Assembly: GCA_003242955.1 (NCBI GenBank) | Contig: QJPH01000292.1 | Coordinates: forward strand, 1 to 47,460 | Origin: Candidatus Methylumidiphilus alinenensis | Lineage (GTDB): Bacteria; Pseudomonadota; Gammaproteobacteria; Methylococcales; Methylococcaceae | Reading direction: 5' to 3' | Length of the DNA stretch: 47,460 nt | Part shown: positions 38,803 to 47,460 of the stretch, in pieces | Layout of the letters: every line of letters begins with the position of its first letter | How positions within the stretch are numbered: position 1 is the stretch's first letter | Notes under the pieces: generated by a model | Told to the model about the DNA's origin: nothing | Database searches by the model: none | Seen by the model: the letters and a program-made list of their open reading frames with translations, nothing else | Made by a program: the position numbers and the translations under genes

Positions 38803-39153
38803 CAAAAAATACTTTCAGTTTCAAAGCTATCTTAAAAAAATAGTCCGCCATAGATGTTCCTTTTTTCCTTATTCATTGCGGTAATCCTAAATTAGACAGT
38901 TAGGCAACAGACATAGGGGGAGTTCAAATGGCATTTTGTTCAAAGGCTAGACTCGCCTCCCGGTGATCTGGATTGCTCACCGCGTCCATGCGGTTCGGGC
39001 TTCGCCCCGCGCTGTGCGCGTCCAAATTCGCTCCCGGCGAATTTGTCCGGCAATCCATGCCGGTATGACGGCTTATGTGACTGGCACACTGCTATTCTTT
39101 CGCAAATGCATAAGATTTATCCAATAACCTGAGATGTTGAAAACGCTGAAATC
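38803..39153. other. gene-free stretch with palindromic repeat before can
   Basis: A block with CAAATTCGC/GCGAATTTG (39023-39031 and 39037-39045) and nearby GATTGC/GGCAATC dyads (38946-39067) looks like an intergenic palindromic repeat. GATGTTGAAAACGCTG at 39131-39146 resembles an end of the IS630-type element. No gene is supported. Confidence 0.5.
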
Positions 39154-39807
39154 ATGAAACCTTGTGAAAAGCTACTAATCGAAAACAAGGCATGGGCCGC
39201 TGAAAAAATCGTCCAAGAACCGGATTTTTTTAAAAAATTGTCTGGCGATCAGACCCCGGAGTTTTTGTGGATTGGCTGTGCAGATAGCCGTGTACCGGCG
39301 GAGATCATCGTAAACGCCGAACCGGGCGAGATTTTCGTGCATCGCAACATCGCCAACCAGGTAATTGCCACGGATTTCAATAGCCAAAGTGTGTTGCAGT
39401 ATGCCGTTGATGTTTTAAAAGTCCGGCATGTCATCGTTTGTGGGCATTACAACTGCGGTGGCATAAAAGCTGCCTTGGATAAGCAGCGGGTGGATTTGAC
39501 CCTTGTCAACAAGTGGCTCATACACATTAAAGACATTTACCGTATTCACCAAAACGAGATAGAGAGTCTTGATACGCAGGAAAAAAGGGTAAACCGGCTC
39601 GTAGAACTCAACATAATTGAGCAAGTCCAGCGTTTATCGCATACGGCAATCATCCAGAACGCTTGGAAGCGCGAGCAGCGGCCCGTATTGCATGGTTGGG
39701 TGTATGGTCTGGATAATGGTGTCATCAATCCACTGGTCACTCTGCCGCCTGGAACACACATTAATTCAATCTATCAGTTCGTCGAACCGCCTGACAATGA
39801 TTCATAA
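39154..39807 (+). CDS. can: beta-class carbonic anhydrase
   Basis: This 217-residue beta carbonic anhydrase interconverts CO2 and bicarbonate. Zinc ligands and catalytic residues are at the same numbers as E. coli Can: Cys42 and Asp44 in [10 protein letters not shown], His98 and Cys101 in [17 protein letters not shown] and a C-terminal [11 protein letters not shown] are conserved. It overlaps the SulP transporter gene by 11 bases, so the two are translated together. The pairing suggests bicarbonate handling. Confidence 0.95.
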   Translation: MKPCEKLLIENKAWAAEKIVQEPDFFKKLSGDQTPEFLWIGCADSRVPAEIIVNAEPGEIFVHRNIANQVIATDFNSQSVLQYAVDVLKVRHVIVCGHYNCGGIKAALDKQRVDLTLVNKWLIHIKDIYRIHQNEIESLDTQEKRVNRLVELNIIEQVQRLSHTAIIQNAWKREQRPVLHGWVYGLDNGVINPLVTLPPGTHINSIYQFVEPPDNDS

Positions 39808-41335
39808 GCACGTTAAATACTATTTTGAACATCTAGACTCCGATATTCCTGCAGGATTGGTCGTTTTCCTAGTGGCGTTGCCCCTTTGTTTAGGCATAGC
39901 GATGGCATCCGGCGCACCTTTATTTTCAGGTGTCATCTCCGGCATCATTGGTGGTTTGGTCGTTGCCTGGCTCAGTGGCTCCCAACTCAGTGTCAGCGGT
40001 CCGGCTGCGGGTCTGACAGCCATTGTAATGCTTGCTATTCAGAAGCTGGGAAGTTTTGAAAGCTTTCTGTTTGCCGTGGTTGTCGCAGGTATCATGCAGT
40101 TGATATTGGGATATTTACGGGCCGGCACCATCGGTGCTTATTTTCCCTCGGCGGTCATCAAAGGCATGTTGGCAGCGATAGGCTTGATTCTTGTCATGAA
40201 ACAGATACCCCATATAGTCGGTTTCGACTCACAATATGAAGTGGACGAAGCCTATATGCCTGGAAACGCAGAATCGACAGTTTTTATATTATATAAATCA
40301 CTGAAATCCTGTACATTGGGTCCAATAATAGTGAGTGTGTTAGCCATCGTGGCACTTCTATCCTGGGAAAAACCATTGTTCAAACGCAACCGGATTTTGT
40401 CGCTGATTCCTGGGCCACTAGTCGCCGTGCTGTTGGGGGTGGCTTTCAACCTTGCCACCTTGGATAACCCTGTCTTGGCAATCTATCAGGAGCATCTGGT
40501 CAGTCTGCCTACCATCCATGGCATAGAAGGTTTTTTGGGCCAACTTCGATTTCCCGATTTTACCCAGTACGCCAATCCAGAAATCTATAACATCGCCATT
40601 ACCATTGCAATAGTTGCCAGTCTGGAAAGCCTTTTGGGCCTGGAAGCCACTGACAAGCTCGACCCGTTGAAACGGGTGGCACCCACCAACCGGGAACTGA
40701 AAGCCCAAGGAATTGGGAACATACTGAGTGGGCTTCTGGGCGGCCTGCCGATGACCGCCGTTATTGTCCGCAGTTCTGCCAATGTCAACGCAGGGGGCAG
40801 GACTAAGATGGCCTGCTTTTTCCACGCTGTTTTGTTGTTGCTTAGCGTGATGTTTATGTCCGGCTATCTTAATTACATTCCCCTTGCCAGCCTGGCTTGC
40901 ATTCTTATATTGACCGGTTATAAGCTGGCAAAGCCAAGACTGTTCATGGAAATGTATGCCAAGGGAATGAATCAGTTTGCGCCTTTCATCATTACGGTGG
41001 TTGCCGTCCTGATTAGTGATTTGTTGAAAGGCATGGCTATCGGGATGGTTTGCGGTTTATTCTTTGTCATCAAAGCAAATTTCCACTCTACCATCACGTT
41101 GACGCAGGATGGCAAGAACTATCTGTTACGATTACAAAAAGATGTCTCGTTTTTGAACAAGGTACTATTACGGAGTTATCTTAATAAGGTAGATGGCAAT
41201 AGCTATCTTATTATTGACGGCAGTAAGGCCCAGTTTATCGACCAGGACATATTAGAAACCATTCAAGATTTTGTTAACGCGGCCAAGGATGACAATATCA
41301 CCGTGGAATTGAAAAAAATTTCAACCACCCCTTAA
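39797..41335 (+). CDS. SulP-family anion transporter
   Basis: The 512-residue protein has the SulP core of about 12-14 membrane segments: [40 protein letters not shown], then [20 protein letters not shown], which is the family signature. A short STAS domain is at the C-terminus (about 430-512, [20 protein letters not shown]). SulP members move sulfate, bicarbonate or other anions. Coupling to carbonic anhydrase suggests bicarbonate, but sulfate is possible. The start at 39797 (MIHKHVKY) overlaps can; a much longer frame inside can is rejected. Confidence 0.9.
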   Translation: MIHKHVKYYFEHLDSDIPAGLVVFLVALPLCLGIAMASGAPLFSGVISGIIGGLVVAWLSGSQLSVSGPAAGLTAIVMLAIQKLGSFESFLFAVVVAGIMQLILGYLRAGTIGAYFPSAVIKGMLAAIGLILVMKQIPHIVGFDSQYEVDEAYMPGNAESTVFILYKSLKSCTLGPIIVSVLAIVALLSWEKPLFKRNRILSLIPGPLVAVLLGVAFNLATLDNPVLAIYQEHLVSLPTIHGIEGFLGQLRFPDFTQYANPEIYNIAITIAIVASLESLLGLEATDKLDPLKRVAPTNRELKAQGIGNILSGLLGGLPMTAVIVRSSANVNAGGRTKMACFFHAVLLLLSVMFMSGYLNYIPLASLACILILTGYKLAKPRLFMEMYAKGMNQFAPFIITVVAVLISDLLKGMAIGMVCGLFFVIKANFHSTITLTQDGKNYLLRLQKDVSFLNKVLLRSYLNKVDGNSYLIIDGSKAQFIDQDILETIQDFVNAAKDDNITVELKKISTTP

Positions 41336-41349
41336 ACTACAGAGGTTAT

Positions 41350-41838
41350 ATGAGTGAACTAATCGTAATTGGCTATGACAACCCGTTTGAAGCTGAGGAA
41401 GTCCGGCTCAAGCTAATCAAAATGCAGCAAGATTATTTGATCGACCTGGAAGATGCTGTGGTTGCGGTCAAGAATGCCGAGGGTAAAGTCAAGCTGAACC
41501 AAGCCTATCAACTGACGGCGGCAGGCGCCATTAGCGGGGGTTTCTGGGGCGCGTTGATCGGCCTGCTATTTTTAAACCCACTGTTGGGAGCGGTCGTCGG
41601 CACGGGTGCGGGTGCAATGTCCGGGGCCTTGACTGATGTGGGCATCAACGACGACTTCATGAAGGAGCTTGCCGCTACCCTAAAGCCGGGTTCGTCTGCC
41701 CTGTTTGTCCTAGTCCGCAAAGCCACGCCAGACAAAGCACTGGACGAATTGCAAGGGACTGGCGGCAAAATAATCAAGACTTCGCTGTCACACGAAAATG
41801 AGACAAAACTCCAGTCCGCGCTTGATGCTGTGAAATAA
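41350..41838 (+). CDS. DUF1269 membrane protein
   Basis: This 162-residue protein begins MSELIVIGYDNPFEAEEVRL and has a glycine-rich hydrophobic hairpin (about 58-98, AAGAISGGFWGALIGLLFLN), then FMKELAATLKPGSSALFVLV, the DUF1269 pattern. Its function is unknown; the fold suggests a ferredoxin-like domain split by a glycine-zipper membrane insertion. It follows the SulP gene by 14 bases on the same strand, so it may assist or regulate the transporter. Confidence 0.85.
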   Translation: MSELIVIGYDNPFEAEEVRLKLIKMQQDYLIDLEDAVVAVKNAEGKVKLNQAYQLTAAGAISGGFWGALIGLLFLNPLLGAVVGTGAGAMSGALTDVGINDDFMKELAATLKPGSSALFVLVRKATPDKALDELQGTGGKIIKTSLSHENETKLQSALDAVK

Positions 41839-41858
41839 GAAGACTTCCGAGCTCTTAA

Positions 41859-41963
41859 CGTTGCGTCGTTGCGTGAGATAAAAAGTCTTCGCCCATTGAA
41901 TGACATGCCGCATTGAGAGAAAGGCCAAAAGAAGGTCTCACGCAACGGCGCAACGACGCAACG
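41859..41963. repeat. long inverted repeat
   Basis: CGTTGCGTCGTTGCGTGAGA (41859-41878) and an extended complement (41936-41963) enclose 57 bases. A smaller dyad GTTCCCAAGCT/AGCTTGGGAAC follows at 41991-42014. Repeats with GTTGCG words occur between genes of many proteobacteria. Confidence 0.7.
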
Positions 41964-42088
41964 TAAAAGCGCAAGTGAAGGGTTTAGGTCGTTCCCAAGC
42001 TGGAGCTTGGGAACCAGCCAAACGTCGTACTTTCATGGTAGCCCACCCTATGACTGCGTAACATCAGTTTCTAATCAAGACGCACTAT

Positions 42089-42778
42089 GTGTGTATAATG
42101 ACAGTCAATTCGATACCTGGCTTTGCCGACCCATTCAGTTCCATACTCCATTTGCTCGCCGCCGTTGTTTTTTGCGTACTTGGCTTTTTTCTGGTGGCGC
42201 GTGGGCGGGGCAGTATAGGGCGGATGTTTTCTCTGGCCGTTTTCGTGTTTAGCGTAGTTTTTTTATTGTCCATGAGCGGCGTGTTCCACCTGCTTGCGCT
42301 AGGCGGCACAGGACGCATGGTTTTGCAAAGGCTAGACCATGCAGGCATTTTCCTTCTCATCGCGGGCAGTTTCACCCCCTTGCACGGCATAATGTTCACC
42401 GGTTTTTGGCGATGGGGAATATTGGCCTTGGTCTGGACATTGGCGATTACCGGAATCATCTTAAAATCAATTTTCTTTAATAACATACCCGAATGGCTGG
42501 GATTAAGCATCTATTTGGGCATGGGCTGGCTCGGCCTGCTTTCTGGCATATTGCTTAGCCGCAGATTGGGTTTTGCTTTCGTAAAACCCCTGGTGTATAG
42601 TGGCTTGGCGTATTCTCTGGGTGGAATTACCGAGTATTTTTCTTGGCCTATTTTAATTCCCGGTGTCATTGGCCCTCACGAGATATTTCATGTCGCTGTC
42701 ATTGTCGGCATCGGTATTTATTGGTACTTTATAGGCCAGTGTCTTGACATCGACAGGCGTTTCCCACCGCATCCCTAA
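42089..42778 (+). CDS. hemolysin III / PAQR-family membrane protein
   Basis: This protein of about 229 residues has seven membrane segments and the hemolysin III/YqfA pattern: an early SSILHLLAAVVFCVLG, a serine and histidine in SMSGVFHLLA, FLLIAGSFTPLHG with a conserved His, and a late GPHEIFHVAVIVGIG with the two histidines of the putative metal site. PAQR-like hydrolase activity is suspected for the family, and haemolysis is doubtful. A second ATG nine bases downstream (42098) is an alternative start. It precedes the HEAT-repeat gene by 15 bases. Confidence 0.83.
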   Translation: MCIMTVNSIPGFADPFSSILHLLAAVVFCVLGFFLVARGRGSIGRMFSLAVFVFSVVFLLSMSGVFHLLALGGTGRMVLQRLDHAGIFLLIAGSFTPLHGIMFTGFWRWGILALVWTLAITGIILKSIFFNNIPEWLGLSIYLGMGWLGLLSGILLSRRLGFAFVKPLVYSGLAYSLGGITEYFSWPILIPGVIGPHEIFHVAVIVGIGIYWYFIGQCLDIDRRFPPHP

Positions 42779-42793
42779 TGACCGGATACTTTA

Positions 42794-44386
42794 ATGAAGC
42801 TCCCGAATCTATTGCGTCCAAAGTGGCAACATTCCAATGATTCAGTCCGTTTGGCGGCAGTTCAAAAGCTAGAGGATCAGGCGATCCTAGCGGAGATTGC
42901 CCACATCGACACTGATACCGCAGTGCGGGTGGTCGCCGTCAGCAAACTTAATGACCAAGGCATCCTGTCGGAGGTTGCCAAGAATGACAGCGATCCAGCA
43001 GTGCGCATCGCTGCCATGGATAAACTGGAAGAGCAGGCACTTCTAGCCGACGTGGCCCGGAACGCCAACGATGTTGAAATACGCTTGGCAGCCGTCATGA
43101 AATTGGACAAACCGGCAATGCTCGCCAGTGTCGCCAAGGATGTAGAAGATCAACGGGTGGGTGGGATGGCGGTGCAAAAATTGGACGATCAGACGCTGCT
43201 TGGCGATTGTGCCCAGGGTGCAATCAATGCAGCCGTGCGTGAGGCCGCTTTCCAAAAGTTGCAGGATCAAGCCATCATTGGCGAGGTCGCCATGAAGGCA
43301 AACGATGCTGATTTGCGCGCTTCCGCAGTCGGAAAGCTCAGCGACCAAGCTGTATTTGCGAAGGTGGCCCACAGTGCAGGCTACGCTGATGTTCGCAAAA
43401 ACGCTTTACAGAAGGTGACAGACGAAGCCATCCTTGCCGAAATCGCCAAACATTCAAACGATGCGGAAGCCCGTTTGTCAGCTTTGGGCAAACTGTCCGA
43501 CCAAGCCAGCCTGATTGATGTCGCCAAGCATGGAAGCTTTGAAGAGACTCGTTCATGCGCGGTGCAAAAGCTTGCAGACCAAGCCACTCTTGTGGATGTG
43601 GCCAAAAACGATCCCGATGCCTTCGTGCGCAAATCAGCCGTGCAAAGGCTGCTCGATCAAGTTGTGATTGCCGATATTGCATGGAACGATAGCAACACCT
43701 TTGTTCGCGAGGCGGCGGTTTTAAGATTGACAAACCAAAGTTTCATTGCCGAAATTGCGCAACGGAATTCAAGTTGGGCCGTGCGCAAGACAGCCATCGA
43801 ACTCTTGCAAAATCAAGCAGTCCTAGCCAGCATCGCTGACAAAGACACTGAAGAACCCTATGTGCGCGAGACAGCGGTGCAAAATTTGACCGATCAATCG
43901 CTGCTGGGCGCTATCGCCATTAATAATAATAACTGGTCAGTCCGCAAGTTGGCAGTTCAGGAGTTAACCGACCAAACGGTGATTGGACAAGTTGCAAAAA
44001 ACGACGGGAATGCCTATGTGCGTGAGGCGGCAGTCAGTTGCCTGACCGACCTATCCATCCTTGCTGAAGTAGCCAAACATGCGAACGATGCTTGTGTGCG
44101 CAAATCGGCCATCCATAAGTTGGCTCTCCCATCGGTTTTCGCGGAAGTTGCCAGAATCGACAAGGATTGGTGCGTTCGGAAATATGCGGTATGGGAGTTG
44201 TCCGACCCGGCAGTACTTGCCGAAATTGCCAAGACAGATGTCAACGGTTGGGTGCGCGAAGCCGCTGTCCTAAAATTGACCGACAGTTCCCTGCTGGCGA
44301 AAATCGCCAAGAACGATGCATCTGCTTTTGTTCGCAAGGCCGCCATCCGCAAACTTGCCGATCCATCGATCATCAATGAACGCTAA
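42794..44386 (+). CDS. HEAT-repeat solenoid of 20 units
   Basis: The 530-residue protein is built almost wholly of 26-residue HEAT-like repeats with consensus VRxxAVxKLxDQxxLAxVAK, from about residue 17 to the end. I count 20, the last cut short. Units differ in the loop (NDSDPA, NNNNWS, DKDTEEPY) and one has an extra residue. There is no signal peptide or second domain. Repeats of this type bind other proteins and resemble phycobilin-lyase/HEAT proteins; no partner is known. Its 3' end overlaps the AmrS-like gene by 11 bases. Confidence 0.82.
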   Translation: MKLPNLLRPKWQHSNDSVRLAAVQKLEDQAILAEIAHIDTDTAVRVVAVSKLNDQGILSEVAKNDSDPAVRIAAMDKLEEQALLADVARNANDVEIRLAAVMKLDKPAMLASVAKDVEDQRVGGMAVQKLDDQTLLGDCAQGAINAAVREAAFQKLQDQAIIGEVAMKANDADLRASAVGKLSDQAVFAKVAHSAGYADVRKNALQKVTDEAILAEIAKHSNDAEARLSALGKLSDQASLIDVAKHGSFEETRSCAVQKLADQATLVDVAKNDPDAFVRKSAVQRLLDQVVIADIAWNDSNTFVREAAVLRLTNQSFIAEIAQRNSSWAVRKTAIELLQNQAVLASIADKDTEEPYVRETAVQNLTDQSLLGAIAINNNNWSVRKLAVQELTDQTVIGQVAKNDGNAYVREAAVSCLTDLSILAEVAKHANDACVRKSAIHKLALPSVFAEVARIDKDWCVRKYAVWELSDPAVLAEIAKTDVNGWVREAAVLKLTDSSLLAKIAKNDASAFVRKAAIRKLADPSIINER

Positions 44387-45473
44387 CTTCAATTCCGCCG
44401 GGGCTTTAGCTACCCGCTATTGGCGCAAGCTTGAAGATGGCAGGGTCGAATGTCAGATTTGCCCACGTTTTTGCAAGTTGCATGAGGACCAGAGGGGTCT
44501 GTGCTTTGTGCGCGGCAATTTGGGCGGGGAGGTTGTGCTGTTTTCGTATGGTCGATCCAGCGGGTTTTGCATCGACCCTATCGAAAAAAAACCGCTCAAC
44601 CATTTTTTGCCCGGTACGCCTATATTCTCCTTCGGCACGGCGGGTTGCAATCTGGCCTGCAAATTTTGCCAGAACTGGGACATTAGCAAATCGCGTGAAA
44701 TGGATCGCTTGATGGATCAGGCATCCCCGCAAGCCATCGCCCGCGCCGCCATAGAAACTGGTTGTCGAAGTGTGGCCTACACCTATAATGACCCGGTCAT
44801 TTTCCACGAATACGCCGTCGATACCGCTATAGCTTGCCGTGAACTGGGCATCAAGTCGGTGGCGGTTTCGGCGGGCTATCAATGCCCCGAACCACGCGCC
44901 GAATTTTACCGGCACATGGATGCGGCGAACATTGACTTGAAAGCCTTTACCGAGGACTTCTATCATCGAATTTGCGGTGGGCATTTGCAGGCCGTATTGG
45001 AAACCTTGGAATATATCAAGCACGAAACCCAGGTCTGGTTGGAAATCACCACCTTGCTGATCCCCGGTGAAAACGATTCTGAGGCTGAGTTGGAAAGTTT
45101 GACCCAGTGGGTGTTTGAGAAGTTAGGCCCTGATGTACCTCTGCATTTTTCAGCCTTCCATCCCGATTGGAAAATGTTAAATATCCTGCCCACGCCACCC
45201 GCCACAGTGACCAAGGCACGGCAAATCGCCATGAAAAACGGTATCCGCCATGCCTACGTCGGTAACGTGCATAATAAGGATGGCGACAGCACATGGTGTC
45301 ATCAATGCGGGAATTTGCTGATCGGTCGGGATTGGTACGAACTTTCCGAATGGAACCTCACCCCGCAGGGGAAATGCAATCATTGCGGAACGGTCTGCGC
45401 GGGGGTGTTCGAGCAAAAGCCAGGAAACTGGGGTTCCAAGCGTGTTCGAGTGGACATGACAAGACGGGCATAA
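44376..45473 (+). CDS. AmmeMemoRadiSam-system radical SAM enzyme
   Basis: This 365-residue radical SAM protein has CxxxCxxC in AGCNLACKFCQNW near residue 91, the glycine and ligand motifs in SVAYTYNDPVIFHEYA, and NIDLKAFTEDFY. A second zinc site CHQCGNLL...CNHCGTVC is at the C-terminus. An N-terminal pair of cysteines (CQICPRFCKL) is typical of AmrS. The other partners, Memo and AMMECR1, are not in this window. The product is unknown. The ATG at 44376 overlaps the HEAT-repeat gene; a longer frame inside that gene is rejected. Confidence 0.88.
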   Translation: MNANFNSAGALATRYWRKLEDGRVECQICPRFCKLHEDQRGLCFVRGNLGGEVVLFSYGRSSGFCIDPIEKKPLNHFLPGTPIFSFGTAGCNLACKFCQNWDISKSREMDRLMDQASPQAIARAAIETGCRSVAYTYNDPVIFHEYAVDTAIACRELGIKSVAVSAGYQCPEPRAEFYRHMDAANIDLKAFTEDFYHRICGGHLQAVLETLEYIKHETQVWLEITTLLIPGENDSEAELESLTQWVFEKLGPDVPLHFSAFHPDWKMLNILPTPPATVTKARQIAMKNGIRHAYVGNVHNKDGDSTWCHQCGNLLIGRDWYELSEWNLTPQGKCNHCGTVCAGVFEQKPGNWGSKRVRVDMTRRA

Positions 45474-45497
45474 GGATTTCCCGTTCACCATAAGACC

Positions 45498-45580
45498 GTA
45501 GGTCGGGTTAGGCGCAAACACAAGTAGGGGCGACCGGCCGGTCGCCCCTACAACGGTGGTTTATGTGCGCCGTAACCCGA
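45498..45580. repeat. palindromic intergenic repeat
   Basis: TCGGGTTA (45503-45510) and TAACCCGA (45573-45580) flank a perfect 28-base palindrome at 45524-45551 centred on CGACCGGCCGGTCG. It lies between the radical SAM gene and glyA. The remaining gap to 45782 contains only a weak promoter candidate. Confidence 0.75.
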
Positions 45581-45782
45581 CAAAGGGGGTGCATGGCGGG
45601 TTTTCGGTGCGCTGTCCTGGCCAATGCAGGCGGCAAATTTGGCTGGTGCGCACCTAACCCGCCCTTGCGGCAAGATGGTGTTTGCCAAAATGATAATTGC
45701 TGGCCACGAACAGTTGACTTAATGCCAGTCTCCATCTAGGGTACAATATACTTTCCAACGTATTAGAAAGCAGGGTCATATT

Positions 45783-47039
45783 ATGTTTAGCAAGGGTATG
45801 GAAATTGCCGGTTTCGACGATGAATTGTGGGCCGCAATACAAAACGAAGAAAAAAGGCAAGAAGATCATATCGAACTGATTGCCTCTGAAAATTACGCCA
45901 GCTTGCGCGTGTTGCAGGCGCAGGGAACTGTGCTGACTAACAAATATGCCGAGGGTTATCCCGGCAAACGTTATTACGGCGGTTGTGAAAACGTCGATGT
46001 GGTCGAGGTTCTTGCCATTGAACGTGCCAAACAATTATTTGGTGCGGATTTTGCCAACGTGCAACCCCATTCAGGTTCGCAAGCCAACTCCGCCGTCTAT
46101 ATGGCGCTGATTGACCCAGGCGATACCGTACTCGGCATGAGCTTGGCCCATGGCGGTCATTTGACCCATGGCGCGAAGGTGAGTTTTTCCGGCAAACTTT
46201 ACCATGCCGTGCAATACGGGTTAGACCCGGCAACAGGTGAGATTGACTACGACCATGTCGATGCATTGGCACGCAAGCATAAGCCAAAATTGATAGTTGC
46301 CGGCTTTTCCGCCTATTCCAGGGTGGTTGATTGGCAGCGTTTCCGTACCATTGCCGATGAAGTCGGTGCGTATTTGTTAGTGGACATGGCCCATGTTGCT
46401 GGCTTGGTTGCCGTTGGGCTTTATCCGAACCCGGTGCAAATTGCCGATGTCACTACGACGACGACCCACAAGACCTTGCGTGGCCCAAGAGGTGGGCTGA
46501 TTTTAGCCAAGTCTAACCCGGAGTTGGAAAAAAAACTTAACTCCTCGGTTTTCCCCGGTAATCAGGGGGGGCCGCTGATGCATGTGATTGCCGCCAAGGC
46601 AGTGGCCCTTAAAGAAGCCTTGCAGCCCGAGTTCAAGCATTACCAAGAGCAGGTCCTTGCAAATGCCCGCGCCATGGCAGGTGCTTTTATCCAGCGCGGC
46701 TTCAACATTGTTTCAGGCGGCACCGATAACCACTTGTTTCTAGTCGATCTGGTTGCCAAAGGGCTGACCGGCAAATTAGCGGACGCGAAATTGGGCGAAG
46801 CCTATATCACCGTGAACAAAAACGCTGTTCCCAATGATCCACAATCACCTTTTGTCACCAGTGGCATCCGCATTGGCACACCTGCGGTCACCACGCGCGG
46901 GTTTGGCGTAGAAGAATGCATAGCCCTGACTGGTTGGATATGCGACATCTTGGATGACCCTGAAAATGGTGCGGTGAATGATCGGGTTAGGCATCAAGTG
47001 CTGGAGATATGCCACAAACTTCCGGTTTACCCGCAATAA
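45783..47039 (+). CDS. glyA: serine hydroxymethyltransferase
   Basis: The 418-residue PLP enzyme interconverts serine and glycine with tetrahydrofolate, supplying one-carbon units. Family motifs are intact: [33 protein letters not shown], the PLP lysine in [14 protein letters not shown] (K230) and [15 protein letters not shown] near the C-terminus. The length is standard. AGGGTC precedes the ATG at 45783. In methylotrophs glyA can serve the serine cycle, but nothing here shows that. Confidence 0.97.
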   Translation: MFSKGMEIAGFDDELWAAIQNEEKRQEDHIELIASENYASLRVLQAQGTVLTNKYAEGYPGKRYYGGCENVDVVEVLAIERAKQLFGADFANVQPHSGSQANSAVYMALIDPGDTVLGMSLAHGGHLTHGAKVSFSGKLYHAVQYGLDPATGEIDYDHVDALARKHKPKLIVAGFSAYSRVVDWQRFRTIADEVGAYLLVDMAHVAGLVAVGLYPNPVQIADVTTTTTHKTLRGPRGGLILAKSNPELEKKLNSSVFPGNQGGPLMHVIAAKAVALKEALQPEFKHYQEQVLANARAMAGAFIQRGFNIVSGGTDNHLFLVDLVAKGLTGKLADAKLGEAYITVNKNAVPNDPQSPFVTSGIRIGTPAVTTRGFGVEECIALTGWICDILDDPENGAVNDRVRHQVLEICHKLPVYPQ

Positions 47040-47075
47040 ATTCCGCAGACGTAGATTGATTGCTTTTCTCTCATA

Positions 47076-47103
47076 GTGGGGCGGGTTTGGAACCCGCCCC
47101 TAC
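47076..47103. repeat. GC-rich palindromic repeat after glyA
   Basis: This is the third copy of the GGGCGGGTTTGGAACCCGCCC repeat found at 1283-1391. It lies 37 bases after the glyA stop. Confidence 0.75.
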
Positions 47104-47122
47104 AGAATCAACTTTCATGAAC

Positions 47123-47220
47123 TACAGCATTTTCAACATCAAATAGTTACTTGATAGTGGGTATTGTAGCGTAGGACGTTCGGTTAACTTGAAGGGCTAG
47201 ATGAATATCAATTACTTGGT
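47123..47220 (+). mobile_element. left-end fragment of the IS630-type element
   Basis: It begins TACAGCATTTTCAACATC and follows the complete element for about 90 bases with many differences, then is interrupted by a second copy at 47221. It looks like an older insertion in which the newer one landed. Confidence 0.65.
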
Positions 47221-47460
47221 TACAGCATTTTCAACATCAAAGAGTTACTTGTTAGTGGGTATTATAGCACAGGTTATTCGGTTGACCTGAAGGTTTAACG
47301 GAATGTCTGTTTTAGGTATATTTTTAAGATGAAAATGCTGTATATCAAGATTTCTCTATGCTTCACATACCTTTTGCAGAAATGTATGCCAACCAATCAT
47401 TTAAACGCGTATAATAATGCACCTATGGGCTTCCCTCAACGCGGTAGGGCGCAACAGGCG
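47221..47460 (+). mobile_element. IS630-type element, copy 3 (cut by window end)
   Basis: The first 240 bases match the complete copy at 37675-37914 without length change and with only a handful of substitutions. The inner inverted partner of the terminus is at 47330-47342. The right half lies beyond the window. Confidence 0.8.

Noticed and set aside
45714-45747. promoter for glyA from TTGACT and TACAAT
   Set aside because: The 22-base spacing is too long for sigma70; a shorter-spaced alternative TAGGGT is a poor -10.

Overview
The window is a piece of a gammaproteobacterial chromosome. The evidence is the SMC-ScpA-ScpB condensin set (not MukBEF), zipA next to smc, the yafS/rnhA/dnaQ cluster divergent from mltD, a PatZ-type acyl-CoA synthetase/acetyltransferase, and a DsrC-like protein with both redox cysteines. 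Abundant small palindromic repeats and 'NPPCPP..KGG'-type repeats recall methanotrophs (Methylococcales) or sulfur-oxidising gammaproteobacteria, but the genus cannot be fixed from sequence alone. Both window ends lie inside copies of one ~450 bp IS630-type element, so this is probably a whole contig that broke at that repeat.

Layout. 1-1.4 kb: element copy, palindromic repeats and a ParE-type toxin-antitoxin pair with operator. 1.4-15.1 kb: housekeeping genes: patZ-like (internally deleted), cpdA, dsrC/tusE, a conserved membrane protein, zipA, smc (with a 45 bp palindromic repeat inserted in frame in the hinge), queF, an internally deleted SDR gene, rluB, scpB, scpA, an M50 protease and yciO. 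15.5-33.1 kb: a 17.6 kb integrative element inserted in the 3' end of tRNA-Ser(UGA). It is bounded by a 14 bp direct repeat and carries a tyrosine integrase with paired putative arm-type sites at both ends, VapBC-like toxin-antitoxin genes, AlpA, a KilA-N protein, a TOPRIM primase, a DUF927 helicase-like protein, an SSB-like protein and a serine recombinase with its own site. No capsid, tail or conjugation genes are present, so it resembles P4-like or Gram-negative PICI satellites. 33.3-37.3 kb: dnaQ, rnhA, yafS and mltD. 37.3-38.8 kb: an antitoxin gene split by the IS630-type element, its toxin gene and tRNA-Leu(CAG). 39.1-47.0 kb: carbonic anhydrase-SulP-DUF1269, a hemolysin III family gene, a 20-repeat HEAT solenoid, an AmmeMemoRadiSam radical SAM enzyme and glyA.

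The most interesting material is in the integrative element. (1) Just downstream of the primase/helicase genes lie 12 copies of a 7 bp motif, six on each strand, placed with mirror symmetry to within about 1 bp over 250 bp; this is a strong candidate replication origin. (2) Ten G-tracts, all on the same strand, surround the SSB-like gene. (3) A 1.2 kb array of ~258 bp tandem repeats lies next to the resolvase, with diverged stray copies elsewhere in the element. (4) A cargo operon encodes a J-domain/RDD/secretin-N-like/Sel1 fusion plus two exported proteins of unknown function.

These parts suggest an integrating, self-replicating satellite with an envelope-related cargo. Function is inferred from domains and layout only.
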